From Vibrio sp. HDW18 (lineage in GTDB: Bacteria > Pseudomonadota > Gammaproteobacteria > Enterobacterales > Vibrionaceae): a DNA stretch of 64,000 bases. The notes below the pieces were generated by a model that was given only the letters and a program-made list of their open reading frames with translations, was not told the origin of the DNA and did no database searches. The position numbers and the translations under genes are program-made. Positions 1 to 8,704 of this stretch are shown here, one piece after another. Numbering within the stretch: the stretch's first letter is position 1; every line of letters starts with the position of its first letter. The DNA is taken from contig NZ_CP049913.1 of NCBI RefSeq assembly GCF_011306175.1, positions 1,550,001-1,614,000 on the forward strand, read 5' to 3'.

Positions 1-1
1 T

Positions 2-955
2 CTTCTGTTGGCGCTTAAAGCACTACAGCAACAGTTAGTTGCGGTAGCGGCTGCGCACCAAGCGACGGTGCTGCCGGGCTATACCCATTTGCAACGCGCA
101 CAGCCCGTCACCTTCGCCCACTGGTGCTTAGCTTATTTAGAAATGTTTGAGCGGGATGAATCACGCTTAGCTGACGCATTGACGCGGCTAAATACTTCAC
201 CACTTGGCTCAGGAGCCTTAGCGGGCACCGCTTACCCAATTGATCGGGAAGTGTTGGCGGCGGATCTTGGTTTTCTTCGTGCGACACGTAATTCACTGGA
301 TGCCGTTTCTGATCGCGATCATGTACTGGAACTGATCTCTGTGGCATCCATTTCAATGCTGCATTTGTCGCGTCTGGCGGAAGATATGATCTTTTATACC
401 ACTGGCGAAGCAGGTTTTATTGAATTGGCGGATACGGTGACATCGGGATCATCTTTGATGCCGCAAAAGAAAAATCCGGATGCGTTGGAGTTGATCCGTG
501 GCAAAACCGGCCGTGTCTATGGCGCGTTGGCTGGGATGATGATGACGGTGAAAGCCTTGCCACTGGCCTACAACAAAGACATGCAGGAAGACAAAGAAGG
601 GCTGTTTGATGCGCTTGATACTTGGTTTGATTGCTTGCAAATGGCTGGACTCTGTTTTGATGGGATTAAAGTCAACGCCGCGCGTACTCTCGAAGCGGCC
701 AAGCAAGGTTATTCGAACGCAACCGAGCTGGCTGATTATTTAGTCGCAAAAGGTGTGCCATTTCGTGAAGCGCATCATATTGTTGGGGTGGTGGTGGTAG
801 CGGCGATTAAACAAGGCGTGGCGCTGGAAGAGTTTGAACTGAGCGAACTACGGCAGTTTTCGCCGTTGATTGAGCAAGATGTTTACTCGATTTTGACCAT
901 CGACTCTTGTTTACACAAGCGCTGTGCTCTCGGGGAGTGGCTCCCCAGCAAGTAA
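2..955 (+). CDS. argH: Argininosuccinate lyase, 3' part, frameshifted near the end
   Basis: Last step of arginine synthesis: splits argininosuccinate into arginine and fumarate in the cytosol. The 5' end lies outside the window; the reading frame is already open at base 2. The fumarase/aspartase-superfamily signature [12 protein letters not shown] is intact (about bases 446-481), as are [10 protein letters not shown] and the conserved [16 protein letters not shown]. The protein follows E. coli ArgH closely up to KRCALG, then reads EWLPSK and stops at 955. Adding one G to the GGGG run at 932-935 restores the usual C-terminus GGVAPQQV and carries the frame to a stop at 997-999. This is a real one-base deletion or a sequence error. 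A terminator follows at 1130, so this is the last gene of its transcript. Confidence 0.93.
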   Translation, partial: LLLALKALQQQLVAVAAAHQATVLPGYTHLQRAQPVTFAHWCLAYLEMFERDESRLADALTRLNTSPLGSGALAGTAYPIDREVLAADLGFLRATRNSLDAVSDRDHVLELISVASISMLHLSRLAEDMIFYTTGEAGFIELADTVTSGSSLMPQKKNPDALELIRGKTGRVYGALAGMMMTVKALPLAYNKDMQEDKEGLFDALDTWFDCLQMAGLCFDGIKVNAARTLEAAKQGYSNATELADYLVAKGVPFREAHHIVGVVVVAAIKQGVALEEFELSELRQFSPLIEQDVYSILTIDSCLHKRCALGEWLPSK

Positions 956-999
956 CTTATGCCTTGCAACAGGCGCAAGCTCGGGTAAAAGCTGAATAA
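931..999 (+). other. argH: Out-of-frame remnant of the argH C-terminus
   Basis: Read one base out of the main argH frame, this stretch encodes [20 protein letters not shown] and ends at TAA 997-999. That matches the C-terminal helix of gammaproteobacterial ArgH ([20 protein letters not shown] in E. coli). It shows where the gene ended before the shift in the G run at 932-935. Confidence 0.85.
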
Positions 1000-1129
1000 A
1001 TTGGGTGAGTGGTCAGGCAGGATCCTTGCGAGCTAAAAAAGATCGTAAAAAGATCATTTTTAATGAACCTTTGTCCTAAAGCTCAGTCTATAGCTGTACC
1101 ACTGCTTTTTCTTAGAAGACTCTAAGAAG

Positions 1130-1162
1130 GCCCTAAACCTGTACTAGATTTAGGGCTTTTTT
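1130..1162 (+). terminator. Rho-independent terminator after argH
   Basis: Perfect 8-bp stem GCCCTAAA (1130-1137) / TTTAGGGC (1149-1156) followed by six T. It ends the arginine transcript. A smaller hairpin CTTAGA/TCTAAG lies just before it. Confidence 0.85.
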
Positions 1163-1196
1163 CTTTTCTGCACAGCAGAAGAGTGATGCGCTCGAT

Positions 1197-1451
1197 TTAA
1201 TCCTTTTTGGCTTGCCGTTTACGCCAAGGCAAGATCACATACCTGAGCCATAGATGCAGAAATAGCAGGCCATTGAAAGCAAAACCCGCCAAGATCAGAC
1301 TGATCGACTCGATGCTGGTGGGCTCCTGTTTAAAGCCCCAAAACCAAATGATCCACACCACCACGGACAACACCGTGAGTTGATCGATACAGCGCTGGCA
1401 GCGGCCGATTTTTTTCCAAAACCAATGTTCGCTGCACTCTCCACAAGCCAT
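1197..1451 (-). CDS. DUF3624 family small membrane protein
   Basis: 84 residues of unknown function. The start chosen is the ATG at 1451 because AAAGGAG sits five bases upstream; a longer reading to 1511 has no ribosome site. The protein begins MACGECSEHWFWKKIGRCQRC, with two CxxC pairs about 14 residues apart that could form a small zinc or disulfide knuckle. Two hydrophobic segments follow (about residues 27-40 and 47-67) and a basic tail WRKRQAKKD. The N-terminal signature matches the family I know as DUF3624, found mainly in Vibrio and relatives. It is convergent with argH and appears monocistronic. Confidence 0.75.
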   Translation of the reverse strand: MACGECSEHWFWKKIGRCQRCIDQLTVLSVVVWIIWFWGFKQEPTSIESISLILAGFAFNGLLFLHLWLRYVILPWRKRQAKKD

Positions 1452-1592
1452 GGCTACTCCTTTCGTTGCAAGTGATCCATCAACAATCGGGTTCCGATTG
1501 CTAAGGTTCACCAGTATAGCCGAGTATTGAGGGATGGCTTAAGTGATCTTGATCGCCAGTGACAGTTAGCGGCTAACGGTTTTCACAACCGC

Positions 1593-1619
1593 AAAAAAGC
1601 CCAACTTGCTGGTTGGGCT
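1593..1619 (-). terminator. Terminator of the Lpd-like gene
   Basis: On the minus strand an 8-bp stem AGCCCAAC/GTTGGGCT (1612-1619 with 1598-1605) is followed by a run of six T (A run 1593-1598 on the plus strand), 49 bases beyond the stop of the flavoprotein gene. Confidence 0.85.
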
Positions 1620-1667
1620 TGGTCTGATGGGAGAGGTGCTTGAGCCCTCGACTACCATAGGTGCTGA

Positions 1668-3122
1668 TTAACAGCCCGGGCCACAATCCAAACAGTGTTG
1701 GATCATCTCTGGGCCTAAGTGCAGCTTAGCGTTGAGATCGCGCAGTGCAGTGCGCACCCCTTCTTCAATCACCGGATGGTAGAAAGGCATATCCAGCATC
1801 TGTGAAATAGTCATCTGGTTTTGGTGCGCCCAAGCCAGTAGGTGGGCTAAATGCTCGGCATTAGGTCCCATCATCTCCGCGCCAAGGAAACGACCTGTGC
1901 CTTGCTCGCCATACACATGCAGCAAGCCTTTGTTGCGTAGCATCACGCGTGAACGACCTTGGTTTTCAAACGACACTTCACCCACCGCAAAGCAGCCACA
2001 GTTACCCAGACGTTGAGTCAACTGCTGATAGGTTTCCCCAACCATAGCGATTTGTGGGTCAGAAAACACCGCAGAAATTGGCGAGCGGCGCAAACCAGCG
2101 CGAATGTCAGGGAAGCGCCCGGCGTTGTCACCGGCAATTCGGCCTTGATCGGCTGCTTCATGCAGCAGCGGAATTTGGTTGCTAGCATCGCCAGCAATAA
2201 AAATTGCAGGTACTGAAGTTTGTAGCGTGTAGTGATCAGCTTTAGGGACACCACGCTCATCGAGCGTCACATCGGTGTTATCTAAGCCGAGCTGATCAAC
2301 GTTGGGACGACGACCGGTGGCAGCCAGCACGTAATCGACCACGAAAGTTTCTAATTCACCTTGCTGGTTGATAAATTGGATCTCAACTTTATCGCCCGCG
2401 ATACGCTGCATGCTTTCGATTTTGACATCTGCATCTAGATAAAATTCTTGCTGGAAAGCACGATTAGCGTAAGCCATGATCTCAGGGTCAGTCAGTGGCC
2501 CCACTTGACCGCCCAAGCCAAACACTTTGACTTGCACCCCTAAACGATGCAGTGCTTGACCGAGCTCTAAGCCGATCACGCCCGGACCAAATACCGCAAC
2601 CGCGGCAGGAAGATCATCCCATTCGAACACATCATCGTTGATCACTAACCGATCGCCTAACTCATGCCATGCGGCTGGGTAAGCTGGGCGTGAGCCAGTG
2701 GCAATCACAATCCGTTGGGCATGAACGCGAGTATGATCATCGATTTGTAGGGTATGGTTATCAATAAACTTGGCATAGCCAGCCAGCTTATCTTGCTCAG
2801 GAATTGAGTCGACTCCTTCCAGTACGAAGCCAACAAAGCGATCCCGTTCGCGCTTGACGCGATCCATCACTTCACGGCCATTAATCACGATTTCACCTTG
2901 TGGGTGAATGCCAAAACCGGGGGCTTTCTCAATCTGGTGCACGCTTTCTGCCGCCGCGATCAGTAATTTGGAAGGCATGCAGCCTACTCGTGCGCAGGTA
3001 GTGCCGTAAGGGCCACCTTCAATCATGACCACATTTGGCGTATAGGCTTTTGCGGCACGGTAAGCGCCAAGACCTGCGGTACCGCCGCCTATCACGGCAA
3101 CATCAACGTGGATCTGCTTCAT
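1668..3122 (-). CDS. Lpd-like pyridine nucleotide-disulfide oxidoreductase
   Basis: Class I FAD-dependent disulfide reductase of 484 residues; likely passes electrons from NAD(P)H to a disulfide substrate. Visible are the FAD-binding GGGTAG (residues 12-17), the redox pair CARVGC (Cys43 and Cys48) followed by MPSK, a second nucleotide-binding fold VAVFGPGVIGLELGQAL, the FAD motif IFIAGDA, and the C-terminal His-Glu dyad in YHPVIEEG. It ends in CLDCGPGC, three extra cysteines not present in ordinary dihydrolipoamide dehydrogenase. It does not sit with pdh or 2-oxoacid dehydrogenase genes but next to a peroxiredoxin and oxyR, so a peroxide-defence reductase is a reasonable inference. GAGGAA precedes the ATG. 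The true substrate is unknown. Confidence 0.85.
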   Translation of the reverse strand: MKQIHVDVAVIGGGTAGLGAYRAAKAYTPNVVMIEGGPYGTTCARVGCMPSKLLIAAAESVHQIEKAPGFGIHPQGEIVINGREVMDRVKRERDRFVGFVLEGVDSIPEQDKLAGYAKFIDNHTLQIDDHTRVHAQRIVIATGSRPAYPAAWHELGDRLVINDDVFEWDDLPAAVAVFGPGVIGLELGQALHRLGVQVKVFGLGGQVGPLTDPEIMAYANRAFQQEFYLDADVKIESMQRIAGDKVEIQFINQQGELETFVVDYVLAATGRRPNVDQLGLDNTDVTLDERGVPKADHYTLQTSVPAIFIAGDASNQIPLLHEAADQGRIAGDNAGRFPDIRAGLRRSPISAVFSDPQIAMVGETYQQLTQRLGNCGCFAVGEVSFENQGRSRVMLRNKGLLHVYGEQGTGRFLGAEMMGPNAEHLAHLLAWAHQNQMTISQMLDMPFYHPVIEEGVRTALRDLNAKLHLGPEMIQHCLDCGPGC

Positions 3123-3162
3123 TCTGGTTCCTCAATCGGTGGGTTATCGGTCTGTCGGGGGG

Positions 3163-3189
3163 AAAAATTAGGCTCCGTTACGGAGCCTA
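3163..3189 (-). terminator. Terminator between peroxiredoxin and Lpd-like genes
   Basis: Perfect 9-bp stem TAGGCTCCG/CGGAGCCTA with a 3-base loop, then ATTTTT on the minus strand. It ends the peroxiredoxin transcript only about 40 bases before the Lpd-like start, so the second gene is expressed by read-through or from a very short promoter region. Confidence 0.85.
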
Positions 3190-3193
3190 TCGT

Positions 3194-3244
3194 GCTTATT
3201 GATTTAGGTAGCTTATTGGTTTAAGTAAATTACTGGTTTAGGTA
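3194..3244 (-). repeat. Three tandem 17-bp repeats over a stop codon
   Basis: On the minus strand three 17-base units lie end to end: TACCTAAACCAGTAATT, TACTTAAACCAATAAGC and TACCTAAATCAATAAGC. The first holds the last codons and stop of the peroxiredoxin gene (Tyr-Leu-Asn-Gln-stop); each of the others also reads YLNQ-stop in its own frame. They look like duplications of the gene's 3' end. Confidence 0.8.
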
Positions 3245-3961
3245 GACTTCTAAGTCGTCGCTACCGCCAATATGCTTACCACCGATAAACACTTGTGGCA
3301 CTGTACTGCGGCCCGAAACGGCACGTAGGCTCACGGTGGTGGCATCTTTGCCTAAGATCAGCTCTTCATAGTGCAGACCCGCATCAATCAGGGCTTGTTT
3401 GGCTTTCGCGCAGTAAGGGCAGCCCGGCTTGGTGAAGATGGTTACCGACTCTTGCACTTTGTATTGCGGCGCAATGTATTTGAGCATGGTGTCTGCATCA
3501 GAAACTTTGAACGGGTCACCTGGCTCATTGGGCTCGATAAACATTTTTTCTACCACGCCGTCTTTCACCAGCATGCTGTAACGCCATGAACGTTTACCGA
3601 AACCAAGGTCATTTTTATCCACTAGCATACCCATGCCATCGGTAAACTCACCGTTACCATCAGGAATGAAAGTGATGTTGTCGGCGTTTTGGTCATCTTT
3701 CCAAGCGTTCATCACGAAAGTATCGTTGACGGATACGCACAAAATGCTGTTCACACCGTGTTCTTTAAATACTGGGAATAGCTCGTTATAGCGCGGCAGG
3801 TGAGTGGATGAACAGGTTGGCGTAAATGCCCCCGGCAAGCTAAACACGATAACGGTTTTGCCTTTGAATAGCTCGTCGCTGGTTAGATTAACCCAAGCAT
3901 CGCCTTGGCGAGTTGGAAAGGTAACTTGTGGAACGTTCTGGCCTTCTTTAGCTGTAAACAT
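3230..3961 (-). CDS. Peroxiredoxin-glutaredoxin fusion protein
   Basis: Hybrid thiol peroxidase of 243 residues that reduces hydrogen peroxide or alkyl peroxides using glutathione. Residues 1-165 form a Prx5-type peroxiredoxin with the peroxidatic cysteine in GAFTPTC (Cys50) and resolving candidates nearby. Residues 173-243 form a glutaredoxin with CPYC at 181-184 and the glutathione-binding TVPQVFIGG. The start is set at ATG 3961, which has GAGG seven bases upstream; the in-frame ATG 12 bases earlier overlaps that site. The gene is transcribed away from oxyR across a shared OxyR operator, which fits peroxide induction. This is the homologue of Haemophilus PGdx. Its 3' end carries tandem 17-bp repeats. 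Confidence 0.92.
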   Translation of the reverse strand: MFTAKEGQNVPQVTFPTRQGDAWVNLTSDELFKGKTVIVFSLPGAFTPTCSSTHLPRYNELFPVFKEHGVNSILCVSVNDTFVMNAWKDDQNADNITFIPDGNGEFTDGMGMLVDKNDLGFGKRSWRYSMLVKDGVVEKMFIEPNEPGDPFKVSDADTMLKYIAPQYKVQESVTIFTKPGCPYCAKAKQALIDAGLHYEELILGKDATTVSLRAVSGRSTVPQVFIGGKHIGGSDDLEVYLNQ

Positions 3962-4052
3962 TTGTTGCCTCATTTTTGAAATTAAAAAATTAAATCAATA
4001 GCATGGATTGCTTTGTTGTGGTGATTATTCAAGAAAAGCTTTGATAGCTCTA

Positions 4053-4089
4053 ATCGTTTAATGCTATGGTTTTGATAGGTGCATTCTAT
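4053..4089. promoter_or_regulatory. OxyR operator between the peroxiredoxin gene and oxyR
   Basis: ATCG-N7-CTAT-N7-ATAG-N7-CTAT matches the OxyR tetramer consensus (ATAG-N7-CTAT repeated) at 15 of 16 core bases with exact spacing. It ends 11 bases before the oxyR ATG, a position expected to block oxyR transcription or translation start while activating the divergent peroxiredoxin gene. Confidence 0.8.
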
Positions 4090-4100
4090 GTGGGTAAAGC

Positions 4101-5006
4101 ATGAACATTCGTGATTTTGAATATCTGGTCGCGTTAGCCGACCATAAGCATTTTCGTAAAGCAGCAGAGGCGTGTTTTGTCAGTCAACCAACGCTCAGTG
4201 GTCAAATCCGTAAATTAGAGGATGAAATTGGTACCACCTTGCTTGAGCGCAGTAGTCGGCGTGTGCTGTTTACTGAGTCTGGGCTGCAGTTGGTCGATCA
4301 GGCCAAGAAAATTCTCAGCGAAGTGAAAACCTTTAAAGATATGGCAAATCAGCAAACCGGAGCAATGACCGGCCCGCTGCACATCGGATTTATCCCAACC
4401 TTAGGGCCTTATCTATTACCGCGGATCATCCCAACCTTGAAACAGCGTTTTCCAGAATTGGAGCTTTACCTGCATGAAGCGCAGACCCATCAATTGGTGC
4501 GGCAACTTGAAGAGGGCAAGCTCGATTGCTTGGTATTAGCCTCGGTGGAAGAGACCGCGCCGTTTAAAGAGATTGAACTGTATCATGAGGTGATGAGTAT
4601 TGCGGTGCCGAGTGATCATGCTTGGGCTGAGCGCGATGCGGTCGAGATGTTGGAATTGAAAGATAAAACGGTGTTAGCTTTGGGCGATGGTCATTGCCTG
4701 CGCGATCAAGCGTTAGGCTTTTGTTTTGCTGCCGGCGCAAAGGATGATGAACGCTTTAAAGCCACTAGCTTAGAAACCTTGCGTAATATGGTTGCCGCCG
4801 GGGCTGGGATCACCTTATTGCCTCAATTGGCGCTGCCAGCAGAAAAAAACAAAGATGGCGTGTGTTATCTGCGAGCGGTAAATCCTATTCCATCTCGTCG
4901 ATTAGTCTTGGCTTATCGCCCAGGCTCTCCTTTACGTCAGCGCTTTGAGCAGTTGGCGGCGGAGATTCAGCAGTGCTTGCAGCCTGCCGAGCTAGAGTCA
5001 ATTTAA
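4101..5006 (+). CDS. oxyR: Hydrogen peroxide sensor and regulator OxyR
   Basis: LysR-type regulator of 301 residues that senses peroxide by disulfide formation and activates antioxidant genes. An N-terminal winged helix-turn-helix (residues 1-60, KAAEACFVSQPTLSGQIRKLE) is followed by the substrate-like regulatory domain. The two redox cysteines fall exactly at 199 and 208 in GDGHCLRDQALGFC, as in E. coli OxyR. The operator at 4053-4089 lies directly upstream, so autorepression is expected, and the divergent peroxiredoxin-glutaredoxin gene is the likely local target. Confidence 0.97.
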   Translation: MNIRDFEYLVALADHKHFRKAAEACFVSQPTLSGQIRKLEDEIGTTLLERSSRRVLFTESGLQLVDQAKKILSEVKTFKDMANQQTGAMTGPLHIGFIPTLGPYLLPRIIPTLKQRFPELELYLHEAQTHQLVRQLEEGKLDCLVLASVEETAPFKEIELYHEVMSIAVPSDHAWAERDAVEMLELKDKTVLALGDGHCLRDQALGFCFAAGAKDDERFKATSLETLRNMVAAGAGITLLPQLALPAEKNKDGVCYLRAVNPIPSRRLVLAYRPGSPLRQRFEQLAAEIQQCLQPAELESI

Positions 5007-5010
5007 CGCC

Positions 5011-5040
5011 AAAAAAAACGAGGCGGTCAATGCCGCCTCG
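5011..5040 (-). terminator. Terminator of mrcA
   Basis: Stem CGAGGCGG / CCGCCTCG (5019-5040) followed on the minus strand by eight T (A run 5011-5018). It may also work weakly for the convergent oxyR. Confidence 0.85.
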
Positions 5041-5058
5041 GTTGGTTATCGATGTAAG

Positions 5059-7536
5059 TTAGAACAACTCTTCACCAGTGCTGGATGAGTAAATCGACTC
5101 ATTGACATGTTCACCAACGTATTCAGTCGGTTCAGTCCCGGCTTCGAAATACTCAAACATCGAACTGGCATCTAATTTGTTGGTCAGTAGTCCAGTCTCA
5201 CGATCAATGCGCACCCGCACTATATTATCGGGTACGGTTTTGGGTTGGGTCGGTACATCTTGTAGTGCGAGCGACATAAATTCAACCCAAGCGGGTAACG
5301 CAGTTTTACCACCGGATTCCGCTCCGGAGACATCATCATCCAAGTTTTTATTCGGTGCCGTTTTGCCTAAGTTGCGACTATGGTCATCAAAGCCGACCCA
5401 AGCCACGGCGACAATGCCCGGGCCATAACCGTTATACCATGCATCTTTCGAATCATTGGTGGTGCCAGTTTTGCCGCCAATATCACGCCGCTTCAGTGTC
5501 TGCGCGCGCCAGCCCGTACCATTCCAACCGGTATCTGAACTCCATTCGCCGCCCCCCCAAATATTGCTGTACAACATTTCGCGGGTCAGGAACGCATTTT
5601 GTTCGGAGATCACCTGTGGTGCATAAGCGGTGTTGACATCTTGTTCGGCAAACTCGTTAAGTGTTGCTGCACACTGTTGATGGCAGACGACTTTCGGTTC
5701 AGCGCTGAACTCCAGTTTGCCGGATGGTGTTTCGACTCGGCTAATATAGAAAGGTTGAACAAAGTAGCCATTATTCACAAACACAGAGAAACCCTGTGCC
5801 ATTTGTACTGGCGTTAAGCTACCAGCACCAAGCGCGATGGTTTCTGAGCGTGGTAGTTGATCAAGACTAAAGCCAAAGCGAGTTAAATATTGACGAGTTT
5901 TATCCAAACCCACTTCACGCAATACTCGCACTGCCATGACGTTTTTCGATTGAGCTAAGCCAATTCTAAGCCGAGTTGGGCCAGTGTAAGTCGGTGGTGA
6001 ATTTTTAGGTCGCCACGCGGTACCTTGACTCTCATCCCATTGATTAATCGGAGCATCATTAATCAAGGTGGCCAATGTCAGCCCTTGATCCAACCCAGCT
6101 GAGTAAATAAACGGCTTAATACTCGAGCCCACTTGACGCACCGACTGAGTGGCGCGGTTAAATTTATTATGTACAAAGTTAAAGCCGCCCACCAACGCGA
6201 GTACCGCGCCATTATCTGGATTCATGGCGACAAAAGCGGTATTGGCATTCGGTACTTGGCTGAGTTTCCAAGCCTCGATCTGGCTATCCTGGCTACGTGG
6301 GCGAACCCAAACTTGCTGGCCAGCCGCTAAAAATTCGCTCGCACTGTGGGGCAATGGACCTTGCCGATCATCGTTAATAAAGCGGCGCGCCCAGTTCATA
6401 TTTTCCCAAGCGATGGTTTGCTGACCGTAACTTTTCACCCAAACCTGTGCTGATTGATTCTCGACACTCAGTACCACCGCAGGGTACATATCGCCATAGG
6501 TAGGTTCATTGCTGAGGTATTGGGTCAGTTGCAGACTGCTCCAAGTGGGTTGGTTGGCTGACCATAACTCTTTTTCTGCACCGCGATAGCCATGGCGCTC
6601 ATCATAAGCGATCAAGTTATTGACCGCGGCTTGATTAGCCGCCTTTTGTCGCTTGGCATCTACCGTGGTATAAACATTCATCCCTGACGTGTAAGCCGCT
6701 TCTTCACCATAGCGCTCGACCATCCAAGCGCGGGCAATTTCCGCCACATAAGGTGCATTTAACTCAATTTCTGCCCCGTGATATTTGGCTAACACCGGTT
6801 CACGCCGAGCGGCTTCATATTCGGCTTGTGTGATGTATTTTTCATCCAGCATGCGCAGTAACACCACGTTACGACGATTGGTAGCGCGCTCGACGGAATA
6901 GATCGGGTTCATGGTCGAAGGCGCTTTTGGAAGACCCGCGATCAGGGCAATTTCACCTAAGGTGAGGTCTTTTACCTCTTTGCCAAAATAAGCTTGAGCT
7001 GCCGCACCCACGCCATAAGAGCGGTAACCAAGATAAATTTTATTCAGATACAGCTCTAAAATTTCTTGTTTGCTGAGCAGTTCTTCGATGTGGATGGCAA
7101 TAAAGATCTCTTTGATCTTACGCATCACTTTTTTCTCATTGGAGAGGAAAAAGTTACGCGCTAATTGCTGAGTCACGGTACTCGCGCCTTGTGAGGCGCT
7201 GCCCGATGCGACCACGGCAAACGCAGCTCGCGTGATACCAATCGGATCAAAACCATAGTGTTCATAGAAGCGAGAATCTTCGGTGGCAATCACCGCGTCG
7301 ATGAGTGCTTTGGGCATCTCTTCTAGCTTGAGGGGAATGCGGCGTTTCTCGCCAAACTGGGCGATCAACTTACCGTCTTGACTAAAGACTTGCATCGGAG
7401 TTTGTAACTGAACGTCACGCAAAGTCGCGACATCTGGCAATTCTGATTTCAGATAGAAATAGAAACCAAAGATTGTAGTGACTCCAAGAATAATGCAAAT
7501 CAATGAGAATACTAATAAACGCTTTATGAACTTCAC
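5059..7536 (-). CDS. mrcA: Penicillin-binding protein 1A
   Basis: Bifunctional peptidoglycan synthase of 825 residues in the inner membrane with its bulk in the periplasm. After an N-terminal anchor (residues 1-28) comes a GT51 glycosyltransferase domain with EDSRFYEHYG, QGASTVTQQLARNFFLS and KIKEIFIAIHIE. Then follows the transpeptidase domain with the nucleophile motif SSIKPF, SKN, and GGKTGTT. It aligns to E. coli MrcA along its whole length, including the final EELF. The start is the GTG at 7536 (MKFIKRLLVF), which aligns with E. coli; a GTG ten codons upstream is less likely. It diverges from pilM, as mrcA does from the hof/pil genes in many gammaproteobacteria. The outer-membrane activator LpoA is not in this window. 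Confidence 0.97.
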   Translation of the reverse strand: MKFIKRLLVFSLICIILGVTTIFGFYFYLKSELPDVATLRDVQLQTPMQVFSQDGKLIAQFGEKRRIPLKLEEMPKALIDAVIATEDSRFYEHYGFDPIGITRAAFAVVASGSASQGASTVTQQLARNFFLSNEKKVMRKIKEIFIAIHIEELLSKQEILELYLNKIYLGYRSYGVGAAAQAYFGKEVKDLTLGEIALIAGLPKAPSTMNPIYSVERATNRRNVVLLRMLDEKYITQAEYEAARREPVLAKYHGAEIELNAPYVAEIARAWMVERYGEEAAYTSGMNVYTTVDAKRQKAANQAAVNNLIAYDERHGYRGAEKELWSANQPTWSSLQLTQYLSNEPTYGDMYPAVVLSVENQSAQVWVKSYGQQTIAWENMNWARRFINDDRQGPLPHSASEFLAAGQQVWVRPRSQDSQIEAWKLSQVPNANTAFVAMNPDNGAVLALVGGFNFVHNKFNRATQSVRQVGSSIKPFIYSAGLDQGLTLATLINDAPINQWDESQGTAWRPKNSPPTYTGPTRLRIGLAQSKNVMAVRVLREVGLDKTRQYLTRFGFSLDQLPRSETIALGAGSLTPVQMAQGFSVFVNNGYFVQPFYISRVETPSGKLEFSAEPKVVCHQQCAATLNEFAEQDVNTAYAPQVISEQNAFLTREMLYSNIWGGGEWSSDTGWNGTGWRAQTLKRRDIGGKTGTTNDSKDAWYNGYGPGIVAVAWVGFDDHSRNLGKTAPNKNLDDDVSGAESGGKTALPAWVEFMSLALQDVPTQPKTVPDNIVRVRIDRETGLLTNKLDASSMFEYFEAGTEPTEYVGEHVNESIYSSSTGEELF

Positions 7537-7687
7537 CGGAGAATCCCTGTTTAGTTGAGGCTGCACTAATGCAAACCCTTGTACTCTAGGCTAGAACCTT
7601 AGCTCATCCAATCTCATCTGCCTATTTATTGCCAAGTATAGAGCAATCGGTCGCTTGAGCTGGACATCTTTATGGGAACTTAGCCAC

Positions 7688-8704
7688 ATGGGTAAATCAT
7701 TAGTTACGGGTATTGATATCGGCCATCACAGCATTAAAGCTGTAGTGCTCAAACCTATGGGCGACACCTACGCGCTGGTGGGGTATGAGGAGTTGCTCGT
7801 TACCGCGGATATTTTCACCGATAACTACACGCTCGATTATCAGAAAATTGTAAAGAAACTCAAACAACTAAAAAAGGGGTTACCGCTATTTAGTCGTAAA
7901 GTCGCGCTGGCAATTCCGGATAATGCGGTGATCAGCAAATCATTACCCATTGATAGTGACCTTGAACCGCGTGAGCAGGAGTTTGCTATCTATCAGGCTT
8001 TCGCCCATCAATCCCCTTTTCCGGTCGAAGATCTGAGTTTCGATTTTGTTGAGATCGCGAGTAGTGCTGTTGCGCGCAGCAGCACGACAACGTTCCAAGT
8101 TTATGCCACCAGAACTGAAGTGGTCGACAGTCGTTGGCAAGTCAGTAAGAAAGCGGGTTTTGAGCCGATCTTGATCGATGTACAAGTGCATAGCTTGCTG
8201 AAGTTATGGCAACACGCGAGTCGTGCTCAGCGGCGTGCGGATTGGATGTTGATTGATATTGGTTATAGCCAAAGCACCCTGTGTCTCGATTGGCCAGACA
8301 AAATGCCGTTTTACAAAGATATTCCGCTCGGTACTCAACGACTCGACGTCGAGCCAAGGAGTGAATTTGCCGTCAACCCATCAGAGTTGCAAGATCCAAC
8401 ACAGCGCTTTATTGATGAGTTGGTCGATAAAACGGCCCGTCAAATTCAGTTATTTACCTCGGTACATGGGGCGCAGAATCTGAGTGGCCTATGGCTTTCT
8501 GGTGGTGGCGCACTGATGGCGGGGTTGACTGAGGCCCTGCAGCAGCGTGTAGGGCTACCCTGTGAGGTATTGGATCCATTATCACTGTTCACCATCGAGG
8601 TAGCGAGGCGTCAGCGACCAGTGAGGGATGGGGCACGGTTTAGCACCGCGGCAGGTTTGGCCTTGTGTGGTTTAGCGTGGCTGGAGGGTGAGCATGCTGG
8701 ATAG
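7688..8704 (+). CDS. pilM: Type IV pilus assembly ATPase-like protein PilM
   Basis: Actin-like cytoplasmic protein of 338 residues that binds the N-terminal tail of PilN and links the pilus platform to the cytoplasmic motor. The FtsA-like fold is shown by VTGIDIGHHSIKAVVL near the start, MLIDIGYSQSTLC mid-protein and LWLSGGGALMAGL towards the end. The start is the ATG at 7688; an upstream TTG would add eleven residues unlike the family. First gene of the pilMNOPQ operon; its last eleven bases overlap pilN. Confidence 0.93.
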   Translation: MGKSLVTGIDIGHHSIKAVVLKPMGDTYALVGYEELLVTADIFTDNYTLDYQKIVKKLKQLKKGLPLFSRKVALAIPDNAVISKSLPIDSDLEPREQEFAIYQAFAHQSPFPVEDLSFDFVEIASSAVARSSTTTFQVYATRTEVVDSRWQVSKKAGFEPILIDVQVHSLLKLWQHASRAQRRADWMLIDIGYSQSTLCLDWPDKMPFYKDIPLGTQRLDVEPRSEFAVNPSELQDPTQRFIDELVDKTARQIQLFTSVHGAQNLSGLWLSGGGALMAGLTEALQQRVGLPCEVLDPLSLFTIEVARRQRPVRDGARFSTAAGLALCGLAWLEGEHAG

